53,982 nucleotides of DNA from the NCBI GenBank assembly GCA_012522735.1, contig JAAYJU010000047.1:1-53982 (forward strand), in the 5' to 3' direction. Origin of the DNA: Clostridiales bacterium (lineage in GTDB: Bacteria; Bacillota; Clostridia; Lachnospirales; Lachnospiraceae). Position 1 is the stretch's first letter; every line of letters begins with the position of its first letter. Of the stretch, positions 44,677-53,401 are shown one piece after another. A model generated the notes under the pieces. It ran no database searches, was not told the origin of the DNA, and was given only the letters and a program-made list of their open reading frames with translations. The position numbers were made by a program, and so were the translations under genes.

Positions 44677-44838
44677 TTAGCTTACTTCCTCAAATTCGTC
44701 CTTGCCTACTCCACATAAGGGGCAAACCCAGTCCTCGGGAACATCTTCCCACTTAGTTCCAGGAGCTACACCGTTATCCGGATCGCCTAATTCTTCATCA
44801 TAAATGTAACCACATGCTGTACATTCGAATTTTCTCAT
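44677..44838 (-). CDS. Rubredoxin
   Basis: 53 residues, a complete rubredoxin too short for routine ORF lists. The iron-binding cysteines form two knuckles: [11 protein letters not shown] near residues 5-15 and [14 protein letters not shown] near 37-50. It is a one-electron carrier that typically serves rubrerythrins or oxygen-reducing flavoproteins, and the ferritin-like gene at 17399 is a possible but unlinked partner. GGAGGT precedes the ATG; its own promoter is at 44885-44913 and a terminator follows. Confidence 0.97.
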   Translation of the reverse strand: MRKFECTACGYIYDEELGDPDNGVAPGTKWEDVPEDWVCPLCGVGKDEFEEVS

Positions 44839-44884
44839 AATTTATACCTCCATTAAAGTAGTTTTTCTTAAAGCTACATAATTA

Positions 44885-44913
44885 TGTATACCACAATTTG
44901 GGACAAATCTCAA
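44885..44913 (-). promoter_or_regulatory. Rubredoxin promoter
   Basis: On the minus strand TTGAGA (44908-44913) and TATACA (44885-44890) are 17 bp apart, with an extended TGG element before the -10 box. The leader is about 40 nt. Confidence 0.65.
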
Positions 44914-44947
44914 CCATAAAATATATTCTTCATTTAAAATCAAGTTT

Positions 44948-44991
44948 GTAGTATTAATGTTATAAACTTCAGGTTTATAACATTGATACTA
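44948..44991. repeat. 20-bp near-perfect inverted repeat, AT-rich
   Basis: GTAGTATTAATGTTATAAAC (44948-44967) and its complement (44972-44991) match at 18 of 20 positions around the loop TTCA. It lies between the rubredoxin promoter and the end of the large secreted-protein gene. There is no T-tract, so it may be an operator or a weak 3' end. I see no gene in the rest of 44839-45126. Confidence 0.6.
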
Positions 44992-45126
44992 TAAATAGCA
45001 ACTTATGGCTATCCGTGATAATTATGAAAAAACTATAATTGCACTTGAATGTGACTTTACTCGATCTTATGAGGGCATAAATATAGTTAACCTACTAGAC
45101 TTCCTACTGGAAAGCTTGAGTATTAC

Positions 45127-48100
45127 TTAATATAATTTACCCCTATAATCATCCGAATGCTTCTTACTGGTATAATAAAATACCACATCCCCTGCCCTTA
45201 AGCTAAACGTTGCCTCTGTATTATCCTTCTTCTCTACTGCTCCGCCCTCCATAAGCCACATGGAGCAGTGACCATTATAGAGATAATTATATCCATTTGT
45301 ATAGGATAGATTCCGATTGCTATTCTTATCATAGGTCTCTATAGTGAAATTGACTATGATATAACCATCCTTTAGCCAAAAGTCCTCATGATAGTCTATA
45401 CCATATTTTTTTAGGTGGTCATTTACATCGTATCCCGACGGTACTACATGTATATTCGTCGGAAGCTTATAGGTGCCATACCAACGCTGCATATATTTAG
45501 ACAGATTAAGCTCTGTCTCCTTTATCTGCTCATTTACCTTTCTAAAGGAAGGAAGTCTTGCGATTTGGGAGGCATAATCTAATCCTATAAAGGTACGAAA
45601 TTGACTCGAAAGGCGAATATCACTATATGAATACATGAATCCATATTGATTTTTTATCTTCGCATAAGTGGTATCCATTACCTGGGCTGTATGCTTAAGC
45701 TCTGCCTCCGGTATCCGACTATAAGGATTTCCTACAAGTCCTTGTTGAAGGTTAGCTAAGTCAATCCCTTGGCCAATCTTAACAAGGTGATAGCTCTTCC
45801 CATTAAACTCCTCATCGTAATAAATATCCACCTGCTGTCTGTTCTTCCCTTTCTCATCCACATGATAGAAGGTCGGAACTATGCTTATCTTGCATCCACT
45901 TCCATACATCTCTCCTATGGTATCTAGTCTAAACCTAAAGGCATAGCCTGTCTTTGTTACTCCCAAATTTTTAAACTGTGGATGACTTCCATTAAGAAGA
46001 GGAAGGGTAAATCTTTCATATCTTCCATTCTGATAGCCATACTGGTTCTTAATCCCTACAGTATAATAGTAAGCATAGTCTTGATTGTATTTAGTCCGTT
46101 TTGTTCCGTCTACTGCACCCTCGAAGTATTTGAACATCATGGTGTCCTTAATTCTAAAGACATCCTTCCATCTTCCATCATCAGATATATCGTATATAGT
46201 AAGTCCATACATCCTTCCTGATATCTGAAAGGTCCTAGTGTCGGTAGCCACATAGTTATTACGGCTTGTATTTCTCGTGGTTTCCGTATTAGCTAGCCTA
46301 TCCTCACCATTTACAGCTATAGTTCTAAATTGTGCTGTATATGTGCCTTCCTGTACCCACATGGGTACATAGAACCTATGTGTATCTCTCCCAAGGACTA
46401 TCCAGGTACCTGCCCTTATGAATTCATCATTTTCAGGGTTCCTATCATTTAGAGCATCTATATATACATCAAAGGGCAGCTTCATCTCATTTCGAACGAC
46501 TCCCTCCTTCTTAGCTATATAGGATATATTCACAGGATCTATAAATGACCTTGAAAAATCCCTTTCATAATAGCCAAGCCTAGCACTATGAGGTAGCTTA
46601 TTGGATATCCTAACAGTAAAGTCATTTAGGCTAGTATCGGGATCTAGCACCATATGATAGGCTCCCTCGGTAGGATTAATGAGCTGAACATACTTATCAT
46701 TATCAGAGTAAACCTTTGGATCGCATATGACAGGAGTATGAATTATTACATCATTAACAGGCATGTTGAACATTTTATTACTCTGATATGCATTTACACT
46801 CATTGGATGCTTTATATAGGTAACATTCCCGTTTGACTGATATACTCCGTTCCTCTTAAGTGCATCTACTACTTGTCCCTCTGTAAATAGAACCTTATCA
46901 TGGGTTATTTTATTGGTCTGTACTAGGGGTGATGCATTTGGGGAGGGTGCTATCTTTTCCGTAAACGCATTTGATAGTACCGTAGCGTCACCAAATACCA
47001 GATAATCATTCTTAACCTTAAGCTGGCCAGTCATATCGTAGGCATAGGCAGTTAGGTCTTGATATTCAACCTCTGGTCTATCACTATTATCCGATGTAAA
47101 TGGAGTTTCACACACTAGCTGTATTCCTGACACTTCATCCGGCAAAGAATAATGGTCTGTTAAGCTACTGCTATGCCAGGTAACAAGATTAGGGATACCT
47201 AGATAGCTGCCATTTACACTTAGGTTAACCCTTCCATCTGGCAAGGAGTAGTTATAGACATTGGCAGAGTCTGGCATATAATACTCTATGCTTTCAATCT
47301 CCCAATAGGAATATGCCCTCTCGACTGATATATACTGTGTACTTGTAACTGTATCGGTGACAGGCTTAGGCCCGCCATGCTCCACCGGGGTAGCACTAAA
47401 GAATTCTAAATTATAAGCCATGGTTACAGGTACAGTAAAGGCAACCTTGCCTGTCCTATTAACCAATCTATAGCCTAATAGATATTCCTTAGTCTTTACA
47501 TAGACATACTGGCTTTCAGTAGTGGATATGCCATCCCTTGACAAGAAATAACTGGCACCATATTTATCACCATTAATAACTCCATAAGGAGAAGGGGTGT
47601 CTATAGGCATACTAATATCAGGAGCCTGAATAGGTATCTCAACCTCCTGCTTTGCATCATAATATAGCCTTAGTGTAATAACCGTTCCAAGCTTAGTAGT
47701 AGATGGAACTGTAAATGAAGCCGTAGTTCCCGAACCTATCTTTCTAGTATCTCCCGATGATGTGTTATAGGTATAATCCCATTTATCTATGTAGAGATAT
47801 GTAAAGCCATTAACAGACCTGCTGCCTTGAATAGACTTACTTATGGCTTGTCCAATCCTTACCTTTTCGCTTGATATCTCCTCTATTAAGTCCCCGGTTT
47901 TTGATACCATAATCACCCTTAGACTTATCTCATCAGTCTGAGTATCGCCTACCTTGTAGTACACTAGAACGGTTATTCCATCCTTTATCTCGTTAGCTGA
48001 AGGGGCTGTAAAGCTAACCTTAGTTCCACTTCCACTATTAGATACAATAGGAGCAGAGGAAGTATTCTTCCTATACTGCCACTTCCACTCACCAGAATAA

Positions 48101-49461
48101 TTATAGGTTTTTCCACCAGAGTTAAGAGGCTGTTCACTAATCGTATAATTATAGGTACCTCCTGCTGCCACCGTATCTGTAGCAAGAGTAGTTATCTCAG
48201 CCCCGGTGTCTTTATTTATCGCCTTAACTGTAACAGGAATGGTACCAGCTACCGCTTTTTTATAATAAACACTAACATTGATTGTACTTGGAACCTGTAT
48301 CTCTGTCGGGACTTGAAATTTAATAGCTCCATTATCTGTGCCGGAATCACCATACACCTTTTTTTGGTTACCATTAGGAAGAGTATATAGATAATCAAAG
48401 TTTTTAGTCTTGCTATAGGTGATATCATTAGCAACAATTACATTATCAACTAATTCTTCAAAGCTATCTCCCGGGCTTGCCGTTCCCCTATACATATCCC
48501 TCTTGATGATTTGGTCAGTATCAATATCTTTGGCATTAATTATAATATTGACTAAAGAGGGCTTATATATCATATGTATGTCCAGTCCACCATATAGGAC
48601 TGTTGCACTTGCATTTATGATTTTATCAGCAGTAAGAGGCTGACCGCCAACAATATCACCTACCATCTTTCGCGAGCCAGCTAATTCTGTACCCGTTAAT
48701 TTGCTTTTGACATAGTAGCCTATAAGGGTGCAGGGGGTATTGTCACTGCCTAAAATGGCTGTTTCTGTTACTTTTTTATCCCAATAAAGCTTTGCTCCTA
48801 TATCTTCTTCGCCCAAATCATACTCACGATAAGTTACTTTGTCCATCTCATAATAAAGAGTATTAGGCTGTGGTCCTGGCTTAAAAGGAACAGATATATT
48901 ATAGTATTGAGCAAACGAGTCTTTATCTGCCCATTCATGTGCAGTAACAATCTCCCTCCATGTCTCAAGCTTGCTATTCAGTATTATTTCTTGGTCATTT
49001 ACTATTTGATAGGTTTGAAAGACTCCATTAAAGTAGATAGGTGTATTCTCAGAAAGATCATCTAGGTCAACAATATCTTTCATATAATACTTTACCATTT
49101 CTACAGGATACCTAAACTCTGTTATTTGCTTTCCATCCTTAATACCCAAATTGGTCTTTTTTCCTTCACTAATTGGTATGTATCTACTCGGAGACGGAGG
49201 TGTGTTTGGGCCAAATCTTCCATCAACATACACATCCTCGGGAGCCATCTTTGTTGTGATAGTATAGCCAAGGGTACGATATCTTATATTCGTGGTTGCA
49301 GCTGTACTTGATATTGTAATTATAATCTCCCCATTTTTCATTTCGGGCTTGACAGCTGCTTTTGCATTATTTTTAGCAAAATACATCCCTATAACAATAA
49401 AAGCTAATATAATAAGAAATAGATATTTGACCTTTTTCTTATGTAATAATTTTTTACTCAT
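45127..49461 (-). CDS. Large secreted cell-surface protein with MucBP-like repeats
   Basis: 1444 residues. An N-terminal signal or anchor (KKKVKYLFLIILAFIVIGMYF, residues about 9-29) is followed by extracellular sequence only. Three related repeats of about 95 residues lie near 300-620, each with a beta-type VTVKAINKDTG or similar opening, aromatic pairs near YNYSGEW and an end like VLVYYK, as in MucBP-type surface repeats. The rest is beta-rich, with many Tyr, and there is no LPxTG or SLH motif. It may match the DUF5704 type of clostridial proteins, but I am unsure. It lies 11 bp after the SLH-like gene. Confidence 0.8.
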   Translation of the reverse strand: MSKKLLHKKKVKYLFLIILAFIVIGMYFAKNNAKAAVKPEMKNGEIIITISSTAATTNIRYRTLGYTITTKMAPEDVYVDGRFGPNTPPSPSRYIPISEGKKTNLGIKDGKQITEFRYPVEMVKYYMKDIVDLDDLSENTPIYFNGVFQTYQIVNDQEIILNSKLETWREIVTAHEWADKDSFAQYYNISVPFKPGPQPNTLYYEMDKVTYREYDLGEEDIGAKLYWDKKVTETAILGSDNTPCTLIGYYVKSKLTGTELAGSRKMVGDIVGGQPLTADKIINASATVLYGGLDIHMIYKPSLVNIIINAKDIDTDQIIKRDMYRGTASPGDSFEELVDNVIVANDITYSKTKNFDYLYTLPNGNQKKVYGDSGTDNGAIKFQVPTEIQVPSTINVSVYYKKAVAGTIPVTVKAINKDTGAEITTLATDTVAAGGTYNYTISEQPLNSGGKTYNYSGEWKWQYRKNTSSAPIVSNSGSGTKVSFTAPSANEIKDGITVLVYYKVGDTQTDEISLRVIMVSKTGDLIEEISSEKVRIGQAISKSIQGSRSVNGFTYLYIDKWDYTYNTSSGDTRKIGSGTTASFTVPSTTKLGTVITLRLYYDAKQEVEIPIQAPDISMPIDTPSPYGVINGDKYGASYFLSRDGISTTESQYVYVKTKEYLLGYRLVNRTGKVAFTVPVTMAYNLEFFSATPVEHGGPKPVTDTVTSTQYISVERAYSYWEIESIEYYMPDSANVYNYSLPDGRVNLSVNGSYLGIPNLVTWHSSSLTDHYSLPDEVSGIQLVCETPFTSDNSDRPEVEYQDLTAYAYDMTGQLKVKNDYLVFGDATVLSNAFTEKIAPSPNASPLVQTNKITHDKVLFTEGQVVDALKRNGVYQSNGNVTYIKHPMSVNAYQSNKMFNMPVNDVIIHTPVICDPKVYSDNDKYVQLINPTEGAYHMVLDPDTSLNDFTVRISNKLPHSARLGYYERDFSRSFIDPVNISYIAKKEGVVRNEMKLPFDVYIDALNDRNPENDEFIRAGTWIVLGRDTHRFYVPMWVQEGTYTAQFRTIAVNGEDRLANTETTRNTSRNNYVATDTRTFQISGRMYGLTIYDISDDGRWKDVFRIKDTMMFKYFEGAVDGTKRTKYNQDYAYYYTVGIKNQYGYQNGRYERFTLPLLNGSHPQFKNLGVTKTGYAFRFRLDTIGEMYGSGCKISIVPTFYHVDEKGKNRQQVDIYYDEEFNGKSYHLVKIGQGIDLANLQQGLVGNPYSRIPEAELKHTAQVMDTTYAKIKNQYGFMYSYSDIRLSSQFRTFIGLDYASQIARLPSFRKVNEQIKETELNLSKYMQRWYGTYKLPTNIHVVPSGYDVNDHLKKYGIDYHEDFWLKDGYIIVNFTIETYDKNSNRNLSYTNGYNYLYNGHCSMWLMEGGAVEKKDNTEATFSLRAGDVVFYYTSKKHSDDYRGKLY

Positions 49462-49472
49462 ATTTAATACTC

Positions 49473-51077
49473 CTATTTAAAGCTATCCTCAAACACCCAA
49501 TCTGTTATATAGCTCATAGTGTCTACGCCCCATTGATAAATGCTTTCCATTGTATAAACGTCGCTAATTTCAATATCATAGACGCCTTCTCTCCATTCAC
49601 CACTCTTTAAATTTGTTAAAGTAGTATAATCTCCATATAATATTCCGTCTTGGTTAACATTAACATTATTAGCAGTAACTTTATACTTAACATATACTCT
49701 CACATACAAATTCCTTGCATTATCATAAAGTGTTCCTGGATCAATAGAAATTAGTTGACTCTCTATAATAACACCATTCTTCTTCATTGCCTTAATATAA
49801 TTATCAAGCCATAAATCTAATCTCCAGTCCACATTATATGAACTAAATGAGGATGCAAGCCCTTCCTTCCATTTATCATCAACTGTTCTATAGTCAACAT
49901 TAAATAAGTACTGAAGATATCTCTCTAACTTTAACAAAGCAGTATCATAATACTCGTATTTATCCATATCTAGCTTAAGCTGGTAGTTATAACTGCTATC
50001 ATATAAGAAATCATAATCTATTTCCTTTGGATAGTGATAGCTACTCTTATCTACAGTTCCATCATGGAAACCTGGTCGATACATAAAATCATAATTCATT
50101 TCATAATACTTATTTGGAAAGCAATCTAGGATATATTTATAATCTTTATAATTCTTAGGTAGCTTTGTTGTCCTTATTAACTGCCCATCAGGGCTTATCC
50201 GTGCCCTTTTTACGGGGTTAAGCACTAACTGTATAACATTCTTTGCACCGCTATCTGTAATCTTCTTATTACCCCTAAATTCTCGGTTCTGAACATACAT
50301 TCCGTTGGAATATCCCTTAATAATTCCTTTGGAGACAATACTTGCAACTGCTTCTCGCTTAGTCTTTGGGACATCTTTTATATCTGATATCCTTTTATCT
50401 AATACTGCTCCTAACTGTCTTTCACCGTCTGTAATGACATTCCATGCCTTTACTATATCTGAATTTTTATCAAAAGGATCAATATTAAGACTCTCTATTC
50501 TTTTTGGTACAACACCTATTTCCATATATCGCTTAACAATATTTCCTTCCTTATCCCTTATATATTCATACCCTGTCCTTAGCCCTCTATCCTTCCAATT
50601 ATCATCCTTAAAATACTCACCAAGTATTGGCATTACCACTTCCTCATGGAAAAGTTCCTCCGGATATGTGTTTCTTGTTGCCCCTTCAGGATAAAAGCTA
50701 CCCTCTGTAGTATAAAACAGTTTGTTTTCAAACAAGGTACAATCTTTTAAAAACTCATATACATCCTTCGGGTACCCATACCATAGATTTATATATTCAT
50801 CAAGCCTGTTTGCTATTACTGCACAATCTGTCCTAGTAAGGTAGGCTGAATAGTCTTTAAAATCACCCTTCTTTAAGATACCCTTATCCATTGCCACATC
50901 TATATAGGGCTGCTTAGAAGTCTTATCAATATCCCATTTCATTTCCTTTACAATATGTTCAATATAATCCTCAACCTTTATGTACTTACTTGCCGCCTCT
51001 GCTTCATTGGTATTACCCTGCATTATTAATACCATCATTACCACAAGAATTATTACAAGCCCTTTTAATTTCCTCAT
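49473..51077 (-). CDS. Secreted protein with S-layer-homology-like segments
   Basis: A 534-residue protein with a cleavable signal peptide (KLKGLVIILVVMMVLIMQG, then ANEAEA-type region). Two SLH-like segments are visible: MDKGILKKGDFKDYSAYLTR plus DCAVIANRL (about 50-80), and ISDIKDVPKTKREAVASIV with GIIKGYSNGMY (about 235-290). These suggest attachment to secondary wall polymers; an SLH set is usually three. The C-terminal 230 residues are unassigned and Tyr-rich. AAAGGAGGGG precedes the ATG. It is followed at 11 bp by the large secreted protein, so they are probably partners. Confidence 0.78.
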   Translation of the reverse strand: MRKLKGLVIILVVMMVLIMQGNTNEAEAASKYIKVEDYIEHIVKEMKWDIDKTSKQPYIDVAMDKGILKKGDFKDYSAYLTRTDCAVIANRLDEYINLWYGYPKDVYEFLKDCTLFENKLFYTTEGSFYPEGATRNTYPEELFHEEVVMPILGEYFKDDNWKDRGLRTGYEYIRDKEGNIVKRYMEIGVVPKRIESLNIDPFDKNSDIVKAWNVITDGERQLGAVLDKRISDIKDVPKTKREAVASIVSKGIIKGYSNGMYVQNREFRGNKKITDSGAKNVIQLVLNPVKRARISPDGQLIRTTKLPKNYKDYKYILDCFPNKYYEMNYDFMYRPGFHDGTVDKSSYHYPKEIDYDFLYDSSYNYQLKLDMDKYEYYDTALLKLERYLQYLFNVDYRTVDDKWKEGLASSFSSYNVDWRLDLWLDNYIKAMKKNGVIIESQLISIDPGTLYDNARNLYVRVYVKYKVTANNVNVNQDGILYGDYTTLTNLKSGEWREGVYDIEISDVYTMESIYQWGVDTMSYITDWVFEDSFK

Positions 51078-51098
51078 CTACTACCCCTCCTTTGTTAT

Positions 51099-51227
51099 TT
51101 ACCTCTGCTTTTCTAAAAAAGCATCTATAAGTTTCTCATCTACACCATGCTCTAATGTTACAAGACAAAACGTTCTGCTCCAAAACTGTCCTCTTGGAAG
51201 CTCCTCTACTATCTGTGGAAATTCCTT
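51099..51227 (-). pseudogene. C-terminal remnant of an IS200/IS605-type (Y1) transposase
   Basis: An open stretch of 42 codons on the minus strand, ending TAA at 51099-51101, with a stop just before it and no start codon or ribosome binding site. Its sequence EFPQIVEELPRGQFWSRTF and then LVTLEHGVDEKLIDAFLEKQ aligns by pattern with the end of TnpA (EF...LP..LW...CF.STV......V..YIENQ). It fills the 200-bp gap between the SLH-like and M50-like genes. No further transposase sequence or end was found. Confidence 0.65.
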
Positions 51228-51277
51228 CTATATAAGTCTACTTTATATTTCCATGTTTTACAAGTATTTTACTTTAT

Positions 51278-52327
51278 TTACTTTGCCTCTTTTTCTTCAT
51301 ACTCCATTATCTTCTTTACCCACAATAGCTGCTTTATACAGAACTCCTTTTCACCACCATAGATAAAGTTTGACTTCTCCATGAGATATAAAGCTTTATT
51401 TAAAGTCACTATCGCTTTTTCACTACTACCATTAGCATATTGAGTATATGCATCATATACGGCTTTTACACGATCAAAGTGAATGTCCTTTTGTTTTATA
51501 TTAAAGAAAGCCTCTGCATCATTAAGCCACGGTCTTTTTGTATTTTCAGTATCAGAAGAATTCTTGACATCCATATTTTTATTATGAATATGTATTCCGC
51601 AGATAAGCCTGATATAAATAAGCTCCATATCTACAAGGCGCAGCATATTCCCGCTTATATTATTCTTATTCCTTATTTTATTAAGTGCTTGTCCCACCTT
51701 TAATATGTTGTTATTATCTAGGAAGTAATAATACTCAAGTATAGCTTGATATGCCTGTATATCGTTTTCTGCTACTTCCGGACAAAGACATAGAATTTCC
51801 TCTCCTATCTCACTATAGGTTAGGCCATTAATTAGATGTCTAGCAGTAATAAGCTGGGCATTATGACAAAGCTTATTATGCTTATCAGCCTTTATAAGAT
51901 TATAGCAAGCCTTATCATTACACACCCTTTTTATACTTGCTATACCGTTCATAAAGAATAGTCCTATGCCAAAGGCCACAAAGGACCAGATATATAACCA
52001 CATCACAGGAGATATGGAAGCAAATATAAGAAGAAAAAGGCCAATAACAGAGGATATAAGATTTAGCATATACCCGCCCATAGTATAAAGCCTTGCAGCT
52101 TGATTTATGGATTTTGGATACATAATACACTTACAGCCTACTTCTCTGGTAGTGGTTATATTAAGCCATTTATTCTCCCATTTGATTACTAATCTATATA
52201 TTTGTAAATATAAAAATCTCCATCCGCTAATAAGTCCACCTATTAAGTGACCAACCTCATGGATTATAAGCTGAAAAATAAAGCCAAACCCCATTGCTGG
52301 TATTATATTAATTAGCACCCATCCCAT
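51278..52327 (-). CDS. M50-like membrane metalloprotease with a helical C-terminal domain
   Basis: 349 residues from the ATG at 52327, five bases after GGAGG (an ATG at 52348 has no ribosome binding site). The first helix contains the zinc motif LIIHEVGHLIGG (HExxH, about 23-27), as in site-2 proteases. Further helices lie at about 77-100 and 105-125, and CNDKACY may supply the third ligand Asp. The last ~190 residues are a soluble, helix-rich, TPR-like domain. It may process membrane-anchored proteins of the neighbouring genes. The substrate is unknown. Confidence 0.72.
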   Translation of the reverse strand: MGWVLINIIPAMGFGFIFQLIIHEVGHLIGGLISGWRFLYLQIYRLVIKWENKWLNITTTREVGCKCIMYPKSINQAARLYTMGGYMLNLISSVIGLFLLIFASISPVMWLYIWSFVAFGIGLFFMNGIASIKRVCNDKACYNLIKADKHNKLCHNAQLITARHLINGLTYSEIGEEILCLCPEVAENDIQAYQAILEYYYFLDNNNILKVGQALNKIRNKNNISGNMLRLVDMELIYIRLICGIHIHNKNMDVKNSSDTENTKRPWLNDAEAFFNIKQKDIHFDRVKAVYDAYTQYANGSSEKAIVTLNKALYLMEKSNFIYGGEKEFCIKQLLWVKKIMEYEEKEAK

Positions 52328-52354
52328 TGTTTCCTCCATATGCCCCATACACGT

Positions 52355-53389
52355 CTATTTAAGCTCCGGTACCCTTGCACCATGCTCTATACACTCACAG
52401 CAATAAGCACCCAGCTTTACACATTCCTCTATAGTGTCAAATGTATCTTCTAGTAAGGTTGTACTCTCAGCTATCTTTTCACATCCCTGTATATGAGCTA
52501 GGAAGTACCAGCTCTTTTCCTCAACATAATACCTTGGATTTTTTACTATGTTTGCTCCAGCTGATGCTATCTTATTATATGTATAATCCCTATCAGGGCC
52601 ATAAGGGTAGCCTTGAAATACCACAATAATATTTACATCCTCTATATACTCTGCCCATTCGTCCTGCTTACCCGAAGGAAATGAAAATGAATAGGTTATT
52701 CCCTGTCTACTGGCTATAAGGTTATGCTTACTTGTATAGTAGGCCATTTCCTCCTCTAGCTTATTCATTATGGTAGCCTTTCTTATTATTTCGTAGTCCT
52801 CATCATTGAGAAGAATGCAGCTATTATTATGTGTCCTAAAATCCGCATAGAGAGGGTTCTTTTGAAATTCCTTATAGTCACTTCCTATTACTGCTTCGTC
52901 TATACCAAGTAGATTATTCTTATCATATAGATAGACCATATCAGTTAGGGAAAAGCGATAGATAAAGTATTCATCCTCATAGCCATAGGGTTTCTTCTCG
53001 GTCCACATCCGTTCTACATAGGTATTTCCATCAGCAGCCCTATACTCATCATAATAATATACATAGTACCCATCCACATCACAAAGAAGGATAACAGGTA
53101 TGTATATCTCTATCTCTGCCTGGGCAGATGGATCTGATATAATTCCCAAGGAAGTATATAAGGATGTGAAAAACGTATTAAGCACCTCTTGCTTATTAAT
53201 AGCTCCACCACCATATGAACCGGTTTTCGATAGATAATTAACCGCATCTGATGTGGCAGAGGATAATGATGTCCTTATCTCTTCTTTTTCGTTCTCTATC
53301 GCCTTTAGCTTTCCTATGGACACATCAGTCTTTATAACTGCACCTAGAAAGAATATAAGAAATAATAGTGCAAAATGGTATATCTTCAT
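52355..53389 (-). CDS. Anchored extracellular protein with a pseudopilin-like N-terminus
   Basis: 344 residues from the ATG at 53389, eight bases after AAAGGG (a GTG nine bases earlier overlaps the ribosome binding site). The N-terminal helix IYHFALLFLIFFLGAVI lies at the very start and runs into an amphipathic helix (KLKAIENEKEEIRTSLSSAT), like class III (Tad/Flp) pseudopilins. The rest is an external Tyr/Asp-rich domain with YYVYYYDEY. There is no cleavage site of the usual type. Relatives seem to occur near clostridial Tad-type pilus loci, but this is recollection and needs a search. Confidence 0.6.
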   Translation of the reverse strand: MKIYHFALLFLIFFLGAVIKTDVSIGKLKAIENEKEEIRTSLSSATSDAVNYLSKTGSYGGGAINKQEVLNTFFTSLYTSLGIISDPSAQAEIEIYIPVILLCDVDGYYVYYYDEYRAADGNTYVERMWTEKKPYGYEDEYFIYRFSLTDMVYLYDKNNLLGIDEAVIGSDYKEFQKNPLYADFRTHNNSCILLNDEDYEIIRKATIMNKLEEEMAYYTSKHNLIASRQGITYSFSFPSGKQDEWAEYIEDVNIIVVFQGYPYGPDRDYTYNKIASAGANIVKNPRYYVEEKSWYFLAHIQGCEKIAESTTLLEDTFDTIEECVKLGAYCCECIEHGARVPELK

Positions 53390-53401
53390 AATTGTCACCC
53401 T

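Noticed and set aside
50980-51366. 128-residue plus-strand ORF across the SLH/M50 gap
   Set aside because: It overlaps starts and ends of two supported genes on the other strand and reads as low-complexity Leu/Ser/Phe sequence, typical of an antisense shadow.
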